Positions 11,281-22,720 of a stretch of 64,000 nt of DNA are shown piece by piece. The position numbers and the translations under genes were made by a program. Each line of letters starts with the position of its first letter. The stretch's first letter is position 1. Source of the stretch: Lepidonotus clava (lineage: Eukaryota > Annelida > Polychaeta > Phyllodocida > Polynoidae); NCBI GenBank assembly GCA_936440205.1, contig OW387135.1:31226792-31290791 (forward strand). Direction: 5' to 3'. The notes beneath the pieces were generated by a model that did no database searches, was not told the origin of the DNA, and saw only the letters and a program-made list of their open reading frames with translations.

Positions 11281-13560
11281 GGTACCTGGAAGCTACCCTC
11301 ACTTATCCCTGCTTCCCCACCAACCGCTCCTCAGGTACAGAATACCCCTCCCCCCGACGGTCACAAGGTGACCTGGTGGCCCGAGCTACTCACGGGGCAG
11401 GTAAGAAATCAATCGTGCCTGACTCCAGTGTCTGTGAGTCGGTAACAAATAGCCCGAGCCGCGAGCAAAACACACACACACACAAAATCATCAGTGGGAA
11501 CATAGGGCCTGAAAATAGTGGCCGCGGCCTTTGAGGTGATAGGCCGCAACATGTGGCCGTCAGGGGATGAGGGACGACAGTTACCTCCAGTGTAAACCGT
11601 GGAGGGGCGGGCAGATGGCTGTGTGAATGTACTGGAGGAGATGTGCTCGTCCCCATACTAACACACTGCTCTTACCACTCACTACCCAGGTTGCTCTAAC
11701 ATAGCCGAGGCCCACTGGCCTTTCTACACTGACTCCCAGATCTCGAGCAGGGGCCGACCTACACTGTGCACTATACATAACCCTCCTCCGGTCGTGGTCG
11801 GGCTATACTCGGCCTGCTCAACACCTGTCCGTGTTGTACGGTGAGGTCAGCATCGACCCTGGAGTTTGAACACATATTTACCCGTCAGACAGATGGGTGG
11901 GAATGGCTGTACACAATGATAATCCAGGGGACGTGGTAGCTTATAGTGGTACGTGGAGGTATACAGAACCCCACGTAATAATCCTGGTGTTCCTCCTCTA
12001 CCTTGGTACTCCAAGGTTGTGGTAGGACGCAGGAGGAGGCTGAGGCCAGCAGGACTCAGGAGTAGCCGGCGGTGGGCGCTGCTATACATACGTACCTTTT
12101 TGAAGATGTTCCTCATGGCTGTGCCGTCGTAGTTTGTTGCGTGCAGATGAAAAAAAATCCCTAGCTGAACATTCACACCTTACTTATCCCGAGGTGGGTG
12201 GTTAGGACATGGAAGGTGCTGGCTGAGCGGAGGAAAAGGGGTGTGGGAGAGGGCGTCAAGGCCTCCTCGGCTGGCTGGTGCTCCGGCGGGTAAGCTACCC
12301 CTCCTGTTGCTGCTGTGGCCGCCTCCTACTTGTGCTACTGGAGCCTGGCCTCAACCCCCACTATAACCAACCCAGGAGCCGCCGACGCCAACACCCTCTG
12401 GAGTAACGTGCAGGAACCAAGGCCTGCCTGGAGGAACAGGGGGAAATCAGGTAGCCTTCCCCTGCTCCTGTTCACAGCCAATGTAAATCATAAGTCCTGG
12501 CTGGCACGTTTCTGTACATGATATCAAGTGGTAGTATGAAGCGCTGGGTACTGCTCCACTTCCTCCAGGGTCCTGTGTTATAACTAATATGAGCTGACAG
12601 ATCAATGGTCCACATGTCAGTGGCACACAGCCGGCGCCGTCACGCCTCACTGAAGGCTCCAGCTGCTACCAAACACTGAATCTAGGCTGTGTTTGATATC
12701 TGAATAGGCCTGTTTTTTAAGATCCACTTAATGTATTGCACTAGAAACGAATGCAGCCCAATCGTTTAGTTTCCAACAGGATAGGAATTTATCTAAATTA
12801 GCCATAATTAAACGAAGTAGGCCAAAGTCCCGAGCTAATGTGTTAATATGTCTGTCCTGTGTTTGTGTATCCGACTACAGACTAATTTGTCGAGGAGACC
12901 AACACTTGGTGTACACTAAGGAGTGTGTTACGCAGTTCTGAGCAGTTGCTCGTTCTAGAAACGAGCTGCTCCTTCCTCTTGCTGCGAGCAGCAGAGTGGT
13001 GCTACCAGAGACCAGAGCGGCTCTCTGCTCCAGGGTGGTGGTGGGTGGTGGGTGGCGGGTGGTAGGAGGAGGGGCAGTGTGATGATGACCACTCTTCCCC
13101 TGGCCGTATCCATCTACCTGTCACGCCGCCTACTGGAAGCCTACCTGCCCCACACCTGTCAGCGGCCGACACACTCCGTCAGGCCTCCAGGTGCTGGTGC
13201 TGGTGGTAGTGGCAGTGGTGGTGCCGGTGGTTCCAGTGGTGCTGGAGGAAGGTGGTGCCAGTGGTGGGAGCAGCAGTCCAAAGGCCTTGCCTCTGAGCGC
13301 TGCCTGACGCAGCCCACATTGCCCCTCGGGTGGTGATTAGGGACAATGCCTTACTCAACGAGCGGCTCGGGAAAATGTCAGGTGTTTGTTTGTTAGCAGC
13401 TCGCCCGGCCAGGTGTGCCTGCCGTGCCGACGAGGCGTGGTGGTGGCCCGAGCAGCTCGCCAGGTCAGCTGGGGATAACGAGGGATTCTGGACTGCCCGC
13501 GCCCTGGAGGCGTTGTTTACAGTGGCAAGATGTTATAGAACATATTGTATGATTCCTGCC
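11280..13560. promoter_or_regulatory. GC/CpG-rich region, candidate 5' end of an ankyrin isoform
   Basis: A broad CpG-rich region with GGTGGT-type simple sequence at 13030-13270, several GAGCTGCTC-type words (12963, 13450) and CCTCCAGGG-type words (12562, 13502). The candidate first coding exon at 12096-12116 lies within it on the minus strand, so sequence to the right would be its 5'UTR and promoter. No TATA box is evident, as is usual for CpG-rich promoters. This is inference from composition. Confidence 0.3.
12096..12116 (-). CDS. Candidate alternative first coding exon of ankyrin
   Basis: A minus-strand ATG in good context (ACAGCCATGAGG) begins seven codons, MRNIFKK, ending at a donor-like AAG|GTACGT. 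The phase is 0, exactly what the ankyrin exon at 935-1036 needs, and joining would give a Lys-Lys end before TDGNASF. Vertebrate ankyrin first exons also end in a basic run (RDRKKK in ANK3) before SDANASY. The exon would lie about 11 kb upstream of exon 2 in a CpG-rich region. Short ATG-to-donor stretches arise by chance, so the call rests on phase, context and resemblance, not on homology. Confidence 0.35.
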
Positions 13561-16400
13561 GACGCCCGGCAGCCTCATCTATGGGGAGTGGTAAAATAGT
13601 AAATCCGCCTGCACATATATAGAGCTTTGTATGCGGGAACTCTGTTAATTTATTCTGCACCTACTACACGTGCAACGTACATTTGTATAGCCTACCGCCC
13701 AGCTTTTAGTCAAAGGTACGCATCACGCTCATGTGTGCATATTATTAAACATTTTACCATTTTTATTGCTGATGTTTTCGAGAATGCTGACGTAGGTTTT
13801 GAACAACACCTGCAGCGATTGTCCCTTGTGGCATTAGCGTGTCAACATCGATTAATTCATATATATATTTCGTTTCTATTGAGCTTTAGAATGATATGTT
13901 GATACGACAGCCATGTTATCGAAATATGTGTTGTTCCAGCGATACATGGTTGTTATAAGCCAACATGTTTACATCTGGGCCAAAATCTATTCCCGGCTTA
14001 GGATGAGGCATTGTATTCAGATAATGTTATTCATGAACCCAGTCTATAGTACTCGGCTTACACAGTGCTGCATGGTACATGGGCCTAAAGGGTCAACGTA
14101 GTCAAAAGAGTTAACCAGATTCCCCCCTATATACGTTTTTACTTCTTGGTGGACTATGTGTTAATGAAATAAATGCAGTGTAGTGTCCTATAACATAGCA
14201 CAATATGAGCATATTTTTAATTGTGTACTTCTTTTTTTAGGTTATACTTAATTCAAGTGTTTTTTTATATCACTATATATAGCGAACAACAATAATCCTG
14301 ATAGACCATTCTACAGTGCACCTACATGGCGATGTATCCGACAGTAATCAGTAAGATCTCGTTGCAACCTGTTGGCATGTAGCGCCCATACCTCCCACAC
14401 ACTCTACCGTTGGACCACCTCCAGGGAGGCGCTCCTCTAATACGGATCTGTATAAGATACCTCAGCCCTATACCTACCCAGAGGCGTAGACCCTTTGGCA
14501 TGGCTGTGTGGTGGATTCTTATAACAAGGAAGCTCCCATCTATTACGAAAATACAAATCCCAGGTTGTTAACACTGTATAAATCCAATATCGCCGGCATT
14601 GTGATAATGATAAGTAAATTGCCGGCGGTGGTGGTAGTTCCTTGAGTAGGTGCTATCCGCCGGCTACCTCTGGAGTTGGACTGCCGGCGGGGACCAGAGT
14701 CATCCCCTTCACACAAGTAGATTACTTCTTTTTCTTTAACATAGATTATTTTTGTTCCTTCTTCAATAGCTTACCTTCTGACATCCAGACACAAGTGGCG
14801 GTGTCCTAAAAACTACTTGAAGCAAGGTGTCTTTATGTTTTCTTCATGTTTGAAACAAGAATAATAGATCTTATATGTTATGGTAAGACTGTGGCAATAA
14901 TCATATATGTAAATTTATTCATAGTATTAGACCCCCTAACCTAAACTGAGGTACATTAATTTAGAGGCCGGTGTGGGTCTAAACTTTAGGGAACACATTT
15001 ATTTGTCCGTAGACTGCCTACTATGAATATACTATTCAATCTCACACTGTACCCGACAATACAAGAAATTCAAATGCACTGCATACATAATTATACTTTC
15101 CGCTGAACCAATTGCGTATCAAATTGAAAAATATTACTGCAATGTACGACTGCGAGCGTTTGATTTAAGCTCGCGTGTTGGAAGCTGCCCCATTCGGTGG
15201 ACTTGTAGTCTGCCGCTGCTGCAGTGGCCAGCCATGCATTAATATTAAATGAGAACACACAGTACTGCAAACATAGCCCAGCACATCAATCGATACTTCT
15301 CAATTAGGACACTATAGTACGACTGCATATCATGCAACAAATGACACCCGTGTGCTAGATAGGAGCTTTATGTATACGTCTGGCTAACTATCAAGCAACA
15401 CGTTACTAACTCAAACACGGTTTCTTTTAATCAATCTGATAATCTTGAATGTTGAAAGCAAGTTAAGCCCTGAACAAACGCAAATTTAGCTCGTCATGCA
15501 TTATCTTGAGTACGCTTTCTTATATTCCTCAAATGTCCACCCTTGCATATCGTTGTAGCTTTTGAAAATAGTTTAGTCGCCTTGATAAAATTGCCAAAAA
15601 CTTGTGCATTTACAAGGAACTTCATTGAAGGTAAGCTAAAGAGTAGGAAACCATTAATATGAGACTGCATATTCAAGGTAATTTGAAACCAGGAAATACA
15701 ACCTCTCTTAATCCCAACGGCCTTTCTAAACTTGCTCAATTGTGAATAGATAGTCTGAAATGTTTAGGATCTCTAGGGAAAATGTGACCAGCAGACTGGT
15801 GGTGGATGACGTAATAGCAGACAGTCTCCGGCTGACCCCTGACCCTGTTTGGGGGGAGGGGGCTGGGGGGTTGTAGTGCTGTCTCGGCATTATGCACGGA
15901 CATTATGCGGCTATGACATCATGCTGCAGACCTAACACGCTGCTCCACCACCACCCTGGAGGAGGGACCAGTGCTGCCGCCCCGTGGTGGCTACCGAGAG
16001 GGTTAGTGAGCTTCTCCTGTAGACCACCAGAGGACACCACCTGCATTTGGCGAGGAAGGTGGTTGACTTGTTGGAGTATACCGGCACCATAAGTGCACTT
16101 AGGTCAGAAGGTCTTAGCCAAGAAGTGCGTGTGTGTTTTTTTATATTACCTTAAATCCTCTTAGATTTTTTGTAAACCGTCCGATAAGATGATGATGTGA
16201 ATTCCGACATTATGCCTTTTGCATGAATTTGAGGATTTGTGTACATAAATCCCGAAATAAATTAAATATCATGAATAGATATGCTCTTTTAATCAAACTA
16301 TGTGCCATTCATTCGACTGGCACTGGAGTAAGATACAAATGGTAAAAACTTAATGTATTATCGGTTGTGGTTCATCGCCATGTTGAAAACGTGAATAACC
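12650..16400. other. Non-coding outside the GC-rich islet; mostly AT-rich from 13600
   Basis: AT-rich DNA from 13600 to 15780 shows no coding signal. A strong minus-strand donor AAG|GTAAGC ends near 14771, but the nearest ATG gives phase 1, which does not fit ankyrin exon 2. GC-rich pockets occur at 14590-14700 (GCCGGCGG words) and 15840-16090. Confidence 0.35.
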
Positions 16401-16686
16401 TATTCACACGTCCCAAAGCCCCCTTTCCCTATACTTCTTCCGGATTACCATACTTACACCTCGCCGGTACGGACGCCGGTAGGGGGAGCAGCCAAACAGG
16501 GAAGTCATTTCAGCACTGTCCGCCGGCCCGGAAGGGGGGCACTCCAGGGTCAGAGGGGTGGCACTGACCACCCAATAAAAAGACGGGAAAATAATTATGT
16601 CTCCCCCAATCAGTTCAGCCTTGGGGAGTTAAAATTATATAGGCGGTGAGTATTAGGTACGAGCGGTGAGTATTTGGACTCAGCGG

Positions 16687-16956
16687 TCAGTACTGGGAGC
16701 CGACGCTGTCCGTCTCAGCTCCTTTAGTACTGTCCTCGTCGACCTGCCGGCAGAGCGGGGCGGCCTCCATCTTGGGGCAGTGCACGGCGTCTCCGGTGTA
16801 ACTCTCCGACCTCAGCAGCTGCTGGCGCGCCCTCCGCAGCCTCCAGCGGGACAGCTGCTGCCGACAGCGCTGCCGGAAGCGCCTCAGCGACGACGACAGG
16901 CGGCGGGGCGACGCCTCGGGGGTGCCCACCATACAGTCCTTGTCCTCAGCCGACAT
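16687..16956 (-). CDS. Unassigned 89-residue ORF with coding-like codon use
   Basis: Reading leftward from an ATG with G at -3 (CAGTGATGTCGG), this frame encodes 89 residues ending in SVGSQY and a TGA. Third codon positions are strongly G or C and the frame is free of low-complexity DNA, unlike most ORFs here. Residues 1-17 are acidic then neutral, 18-48 form an arginine- and glutamine-rich, probably helical stretch (RRFRQRCRQQLSRWRLRRAR), and 49-89 are mixed and acidic. A CCCCTATCCTGCCGGCAG tract just upstream could be a splice acceptor, which would make this a last exon. Possible donors inside (such as CGGCAG|GTCGAC) are weak. I recognise no domain; a basic cytoplasmic tail or an alternative terminal exon are guesses. 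Confidence 0.4.
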   Translation of the reverse strand: MSAEDKDCMVGTPEASPRRLSSSLRRFRQRCRQQLSRWRLRRARQQLLRSESYTGDAVHCPKMEAAPLCRQVDEDSTKGAETDSVGSQY

Positions 16957-17379
16957 CACTGCCGGCAGGATAGGGGGCTGTGCCCATATACTCTTCGCAC
17001 AGGGACGATTATGTCTTTTTTTTGTGTGTTTTTTTGTTTTTAAATGTTTTTTGTTTTTTTTTAGTTTTTCACTAAAAATCACTCCTCCTCGGTTATCAAT
17101 GTATTCCCAAGCTGTGCTTAAGGGAACATCCAGTCAAGTTTCTAAAGACTTTAAGAAATGTCTTTAAAAAGTTATTTCCATGCATATGACCTTTCGCCTC
17201 GTGTCATTGCATTATCCGAAAACTGATAGTGTGAAAGGTCCGGAGTGGACGAGCTCCGATCGAGATTCACTCCATTCCCGATGTCTGTGTCTGAATGCTC
17301 ACGAAATATGAACCGTGGAGTTAACTGGTGTTTACGAGCGTTTATCCGACGGCTCAGAATCTTAAATCCACCGTATGTG

Positions 17380-17800
17380 TTTCTCCAAATCTCTCGTCAA
17401 GAACGGGTATAGATAGGTGCAATTGGGGGTTCAATGACGACCTCATCCGATGACAACCAACAACCCCAAGCATGTCCCCGGCCTCCCACCGGCCTTATAT
17501 ATACCCCTCCAGGGCGGGACGCTCGTGGGACGCCATGTATTAGGCCGACCCGATTCCTGGAGTCGGCCTTTGGGGGAGTGGTAACGTGGTCCCCCGCATG
17601 GTACCCGCGCCCTTTGCGTGCCGGCGCCCTGGAGGGGTGGGACCGGGCAGGGCGTCTGCACGCGCGCCCATCCCTAGTACTTGTCACTGGAGGACCCAAA
17701 GATCAGGGTGGCGTGTCAGGGGTGGACGGAAAGGTCAGGGGCGAACACCGTGGAGGAGGAGAGAAGTGACCCGTTGACTCTGACCTCTTTACTCCAGGAG
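17380..17800. promoter_or_regulatory. CpG-rich islet upstream of the 89-residue ORF
   Basis: A short CpG-dense block with two CCTCCAGGG-type words in opposite orientation (17506 and 17627). It could be the promoter of the minus-strand ORF ending at 16687. Open frames on both strands reflect high GC. Confidence 0.25.
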
Positions 17801-19050
17801 GGGGCGGATGTAGGTACACATGATGTCACATTGGCGGTTATGTACTTGCATGTTAAACAGTTTGATCTAATTATACCTTTAATGTCCCCATTGAGTGCAC
17901 ATTTAATCATTTAATCACATCTACACCTTTTTTTCCTCATGGGCCATTCAAAAATAATGTCACTTTGTTCGCATATCAAGCTCACTAGAGATATTGCTAC
18001 TTGACCGAATTATGAGAGTGGTTTCTTCAATTAATACGTAAGAGATCAATGAGGAGCATACAAGTAGAGTTGGATGTTGGGGAGTTGTTACAGATGGCGC
18101 CGCTTCTAAGACGCTGAAATTCCAATCGAACCTTTCAAATTAAATTTCTCTCACAAAAATGGTTGGCTGTGTAAACATTCAAAATCAATAACCGACAAAA
18201 TAAAAAAAACTAAGGATTTCCAAATTGAATTGTAATTAGATTTGTTTCTATGCAAATCAAAAAACAATTGTTACGCATTTCGTCCATTCTTTTTAATCCC
18301 CGAATAACGTCAGAGGAAACAGGTGAGGTCTGTCAAAGATACTGAAACGACCTCACCATGCATCTGTTTGAAGCTGGCGTTTACTTGCTTTATCTATTAT
18401 TTCCGTCAAATACCAGTATGCACTCCTATTGTAAAGACATGGCAGTACACACCGTAACCATCTCGGAAGACCTATCAGTATGTGCATTTAAGGGTATACG
18501 TACCCAATTGCACGCATACAGAGCGGAGGGAGTTAACTTAGCATTTCAAATCATTGCTCATCTAACGGTTTCACGCCATAAAATGGTAGTTAATCTATAT
18601 GGCTATACTACCCGCCCTCTACTTGTTAGGTAACAGGCGTCAACACTGCCAACACTTGACATGGAGCCAGAGTATAACCCCTCTTTGCCTGTATAGTGTT
18701 CATTAAGTTACACTTGAGTTTGTGGGTATTTGCCAAATATTGAAGGTGGGCTGTGACGTGTGTATATGAACACAATCATACACAAGAAAGGAATCCTCGC
18801 ACATAGGCTGGCTTGAATTACATAGAAAGAGAATGACTATCCGAAGCCATGCGTATGGTTGGATGAATAGTAAGTAGTATATGGAATTTGAACACTGAGT
18901 ATGGTGAACGTGGACGTTTCAGCTGTGTTATAACATTTCAGCAAGAGAGAAATGCTTTAGATTTGCACCAATACGACTATAAAGCCAACAGATCCAATAA
19001 ATATCTTGGTTATAGCATTTTCATAACCCTGATGTAAAGATCAAGGACGG
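17800..19050. other. Non-coding AT-rich stretch
   Basis: Nothing recognisable apart from a CAGATGGCGCC word near 18091, which resembles half of a CTCF or YY1 site. Confidence 0.4.
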
Positions 19051-19181
19051 GGCATGTGATTATCAGCTACATCAAGGTACGCGGGATCCAGATGGCCCTG
19101 TGAGTGGCGAGCCTGGCAACACAAGCCGTCTCTAATCTGACGCCTTCATTTACTACAGGGCGCCTGTAGACTCTGTACAAC

Positions 19182-19195
19182 GTCGCCATGGCAAC
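19182..19195. promoter_or_regulatory. RFX X-box
   Basis: GTCGCCATGGCAAC matches the RFX consensus exactly and sits in CpG-rich DNA. Confidence 0.5.
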
Positions 19196-20502
19196 ACGAC
19201 GGCCCAACCCCCCAAAGGGGAAGCTGGTCGGCCGGTAGTGGGCCGCGCTCGGTCCTGATGCCATTACGCAGCCATGTTGACAATTGCTTTAGTGTGCGCC
19301 ACCAAACGGCCCAGCCACTGCAGGGCCGTTTTTCTAGCAGGGGCCAATATTTGCCCCGCGATGTTAAATGAGGATGGACATCCCCAGTAGCGCTCGGCAG
19401 TGGCCTCAACCAGAAACTGACCTGTCCTATACATTGCACCGCTGCTGCCGAATTATATCACCCACATATATAATATCATACATTGAAAGAAGCTCCAACT
19501 CGCCGTTTGTCACTTTTCAGACGTTATTATGCAGCCTTCACAAAACTCCATGTGAGTTGAATGGGGTTAGAGGATGGCTGGGTGCTTCGGAACCATTGTG
19601 AGCAATGGACAATATGGATATTAACTTTCAGCCAGAACACCAATGACTCTTTTCAGTGGAGTGTTTAATGAGAGGAAAATATGCCCAATCTGCCCAGGCT
19701 GCAGCGGCCCCTGGCAGTCAACAGTGTTATTACCGTCGGCGGGGCGAGTAGGCGCTCCCAGAGTAGAAAATAACTCATTGTAAGGACGACTGTGGGCGCA
19801 CCCCCTTTCCCCTAACGGCATCACACTCACTGCCCACCACCCCGAGGGTCCACTATGATGTATGGCATCCCGTGGGCAGTGTATGGACACAAGCCAGCCT
19901 ACATCCCTCATCTATCTCAAACTTATTGCCACGGCCTTTTCAGAGCTCACCCTGAGATAGCAATTTGCTCTATATCCGACCACAAATATTGACAGACCTC
20001 TCGGTATTGCTTCATCGATGAGAGGCCGATACCGAGATGCTACGTTAGCTCGGGGCGGGCTGGAGACTGCTAGACGCCGGGGTTGGTGGTCTAAATGACT
20101 GTATCAATATTAATCAGCAGGCCCGTTGTACGGAATATTGACCGGCCGGCGGGCTGCTTCCAACCTTGGGTCACCCTTGGACTGGACCAGACGGTCTTGG
20201 CCGGCGACCAGACAGTATAGAGTGGTGAGGACCCCACCCTTCTACCCCGCCCACCCTTAGTACTGGAGTACCCCATCTATTCCCCAACTCTCCCACCTCC
20301 AGTAGGTACGTCCCCCCGCCTCCAGTTCTCCGCAGTTGCCCGCCACCTCCTCCCGTCCCACCGCGCCTGGCTGCGCTCTCATGCGGCACGGATCTCCTCA
20401 GAAGATCGATATAATCGATAACCTATCGCTGCTGGCGCCGGGCTGTCTGGGTCCAAATAGAAGCCAGGCCCGGCGCGCGCCCTCCATTCATCAAGCGGCG
20501 CC

Positions 20503-20546
20503 CGGCTTCTGATGTGGACGGCTTCTAATGTCGACGGCTTCTAATA
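20503..20546 (+). repeat. 16-bp tandem repeat x about 2.7
   Basis: CGGCTTCTAATGTCGA and close variants start at 20503, 20519 and 20535. Confidence 0.7.
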
Positions 20547-21320
20547 CACCCTGCCGGCAGCCATCGATCATGGCCCAACATGGGGGGAGGCCCAGCTCGC
20601 CGGTGCGACCCGCCCACGTTTGGTATTTAACAACTGCCATACTCGGCTATTGCTGCCACTCGTCGCCTCTATATGGCCCACGACATCAGTTCTCCTCACA
20701 CAATATATGGCGGCGCAACTCTCCATCCGACATCTATGGAGGGTCCAGAAACCCATAAATCACCATCATAAATCAAAGCCCCCCTCGCCCAACTTGACAT
20801 GATCGATATTAATGGTCGAAGCACCGCTGGGTGCCTCAAAGGTATACGGAGGACCGCAGGGGAGGGGTGGTGGATTCTGTACATACCGCCGGCCCGGTTT
20901 GCACTAGCTATGTACACGCGACAAATATGTCATGGAGATTGATAATATGAAGGTATTGCCACCAGTGCGATGGAGTGTAAATAAGGGCTAAACATTGTGG
21001 TTTTCAACGCATGCCGTCCGCGTTTCATGCACGCATGTTGGGTAAAGAGGGCGGGCCTGGGGCTTCAGTGCCTTTACGTAATTACCCCTGCACGCTCGTG
21101 CGCCCCGACAACCGAAAACCCTACACGGCCCAGATTCAACATATTTAATGACGGCAGTTCGTGTGGCCTATTAGTTGCAGCACATCATGCTGGGCGGAAC
21201 CAAATCATTGTAGACGGACTTTTTAGGCTCGGTCCAATCGATACGTCTTTGGAATAATTGATGTGGTTATGGCGGTGAATTATGCAGCAGGCCGTCTGCC
21301 AGGGGAGGCCAATTGGTTAG

Positions 21321-21368
21321 ATTAGATGGCGTACTAATGGTTAGATTTATTAGATGGCGTACTAATGG
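21321..21368 (+). repeat. Short direct duplication
   Basis: ATTAGATGGCGTACTAATGG occurs twice, with starts about 27 bases apart. Confidence 0.7.
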
Positions 21369-21879
21369 GAGCTCGCTCGGGGAACACATAGATTAGACAT
21401 GGGCCAGGTAGAGATGGAGTGCACTGGGCTTGTTTGTGCCGTAGCAGAGGTCGATGTATAGTACGGATGATGAAGAGGTGGGTTCAGGTAGGCCTAACCT
21501 TAACTAGAGGTCGTTCTCTGGTCTGCTTACCTAACCAAACAAGGTCATTCTTTAGGGAACGTGTACATGCATGATTTGGCATGATGCGACAGGAAGGAAG
21601 ATGGTATTTTGGTAGGATCTTCTATGGTGTCCAGAATAATATTTCACAAAACAGTATTTAATATCTAATATTATACTTGTTTTTAACCACGGTACAAAAC
21701 TGAAACATGAAAAGTCAATTACTATACGAATGTAGTTTCGATAAAGTTCGCCGAAAGTATGTGATGGTATCAATTGTACTGAATTTTTACACATTCTATT
21801 CCATTTTTGTTCGAGTGCTTTTTTTTTCCCAAACAGGGACCGGTAGCTGCTGTTTCTTTCACAACATTTCTCCATTTTC

Positions 21880-22720
21880 CTTTACAGCTTTGCACCTGGG
21901 GGACGTCACCCATCCCCACCCCAGGTGACCCTCCTCAGTCCATAAGCCCTATGCCGTAACCGCTCGTGCAGCTAATCCACCCCTACCTTTGTCACACCGG
22001 TAAATAGCAAACGGCCATCCCTCTGAGCACTATTATATAGCCTCCAGGGCAAACAATGCCTTCAAACGGGGGCGGACAAAGGCCGGCCACGGGTGGGGAG
22101 CGGCAACCTGTAGGCCTGCTGACAAATAGACTTAAAGAGGAGGCTGGGCTCGGAAACTGAGGCGGTGACGTTGTGTAGTGGGTGGGAGGTGGGTAGGTAT
22201 GTGCGCGCGAAAAGCCTATATTCCACTAGGCGGTTTTTTACTATCTAGAATTTGTCATTATCTGGTTTGTTATTTGAAAAACTAAAGGAGCCCTTGTATG
22301 TTACATACCATTAGGAAAGGACTATTAAATCCTTTCTCATAATGTATAACATCTGTATATTTAATCCTTATTGCCACTGGCTATTTCTGAAATCGTGAGT
22401 AAAATCGCGAAGTGGAATACAGCCTAGAAGGTAGGGGATGGTTTGATTGGAGTGTGGGGGTATTGGGTGGGAGGGTGGGAGAACAGGGTGGGAGAGGGCT
22501 GCCGGACAATAACATGGTCACGGCTGTCACGACGATTACCCCCTTCTGACCGTGGATGGCCCGCGCCCCATTTGTCGTGGTAGGGGGCGGGGCGGGCCGT
22601 GGTCGGCGACCTGCTCTTTGAGGGCGACATGTGTTGGCTTTCACATGGCCCCATAGTAATAGCAGGGGACTGCAGGACAGGTGCGAACAGATTGTGACAG
22701 GGGTATTGCTGATGTAATAA
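21880..22720. other. GC-rich patch, no gene seen
   Basis: CpG-rich with GGGTGGGAG-type purine runs at 22440-22500 and one CCTCCAGGG word at 22041. The overlapping ORFs have unlike, low-complexity products and are not supported. Confidence 0.35.

Larger units (their letters stand above)
19050..20900. promoter_or_regulatory. CpG-rich region with RFX and TCGATA words
   Basis: GC-rich and CpG-rich over almost 2 kb, with an exact RFX site at 19182, clustered ATCGATA words at about 20403-20428 and a 16-bp tandem triplication at 20503-20546. No ORF shows convincing coding character. A promoter or enhancer role is inferred from composition. Confidence 0.3.

Noticed and set aside
13052-13336. Glycine/serine-rich 94-codon frame
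   Set aside because: It is produced by a GGTGGT/GGTGCT simple repeat.
14760-14800. Donor AAG|GTAAGC on the minus strand as an ankyrin first exon
   Set aside because: The nearest ATG leads to phase 1, whereas ankyrin exon 2 begins in phase 0.
16666-17043. Plus-strand 125-codon frame
   Set aside because: It is antisense to the 89-residue minus-strand frame, which has the better codon pattern and start context.
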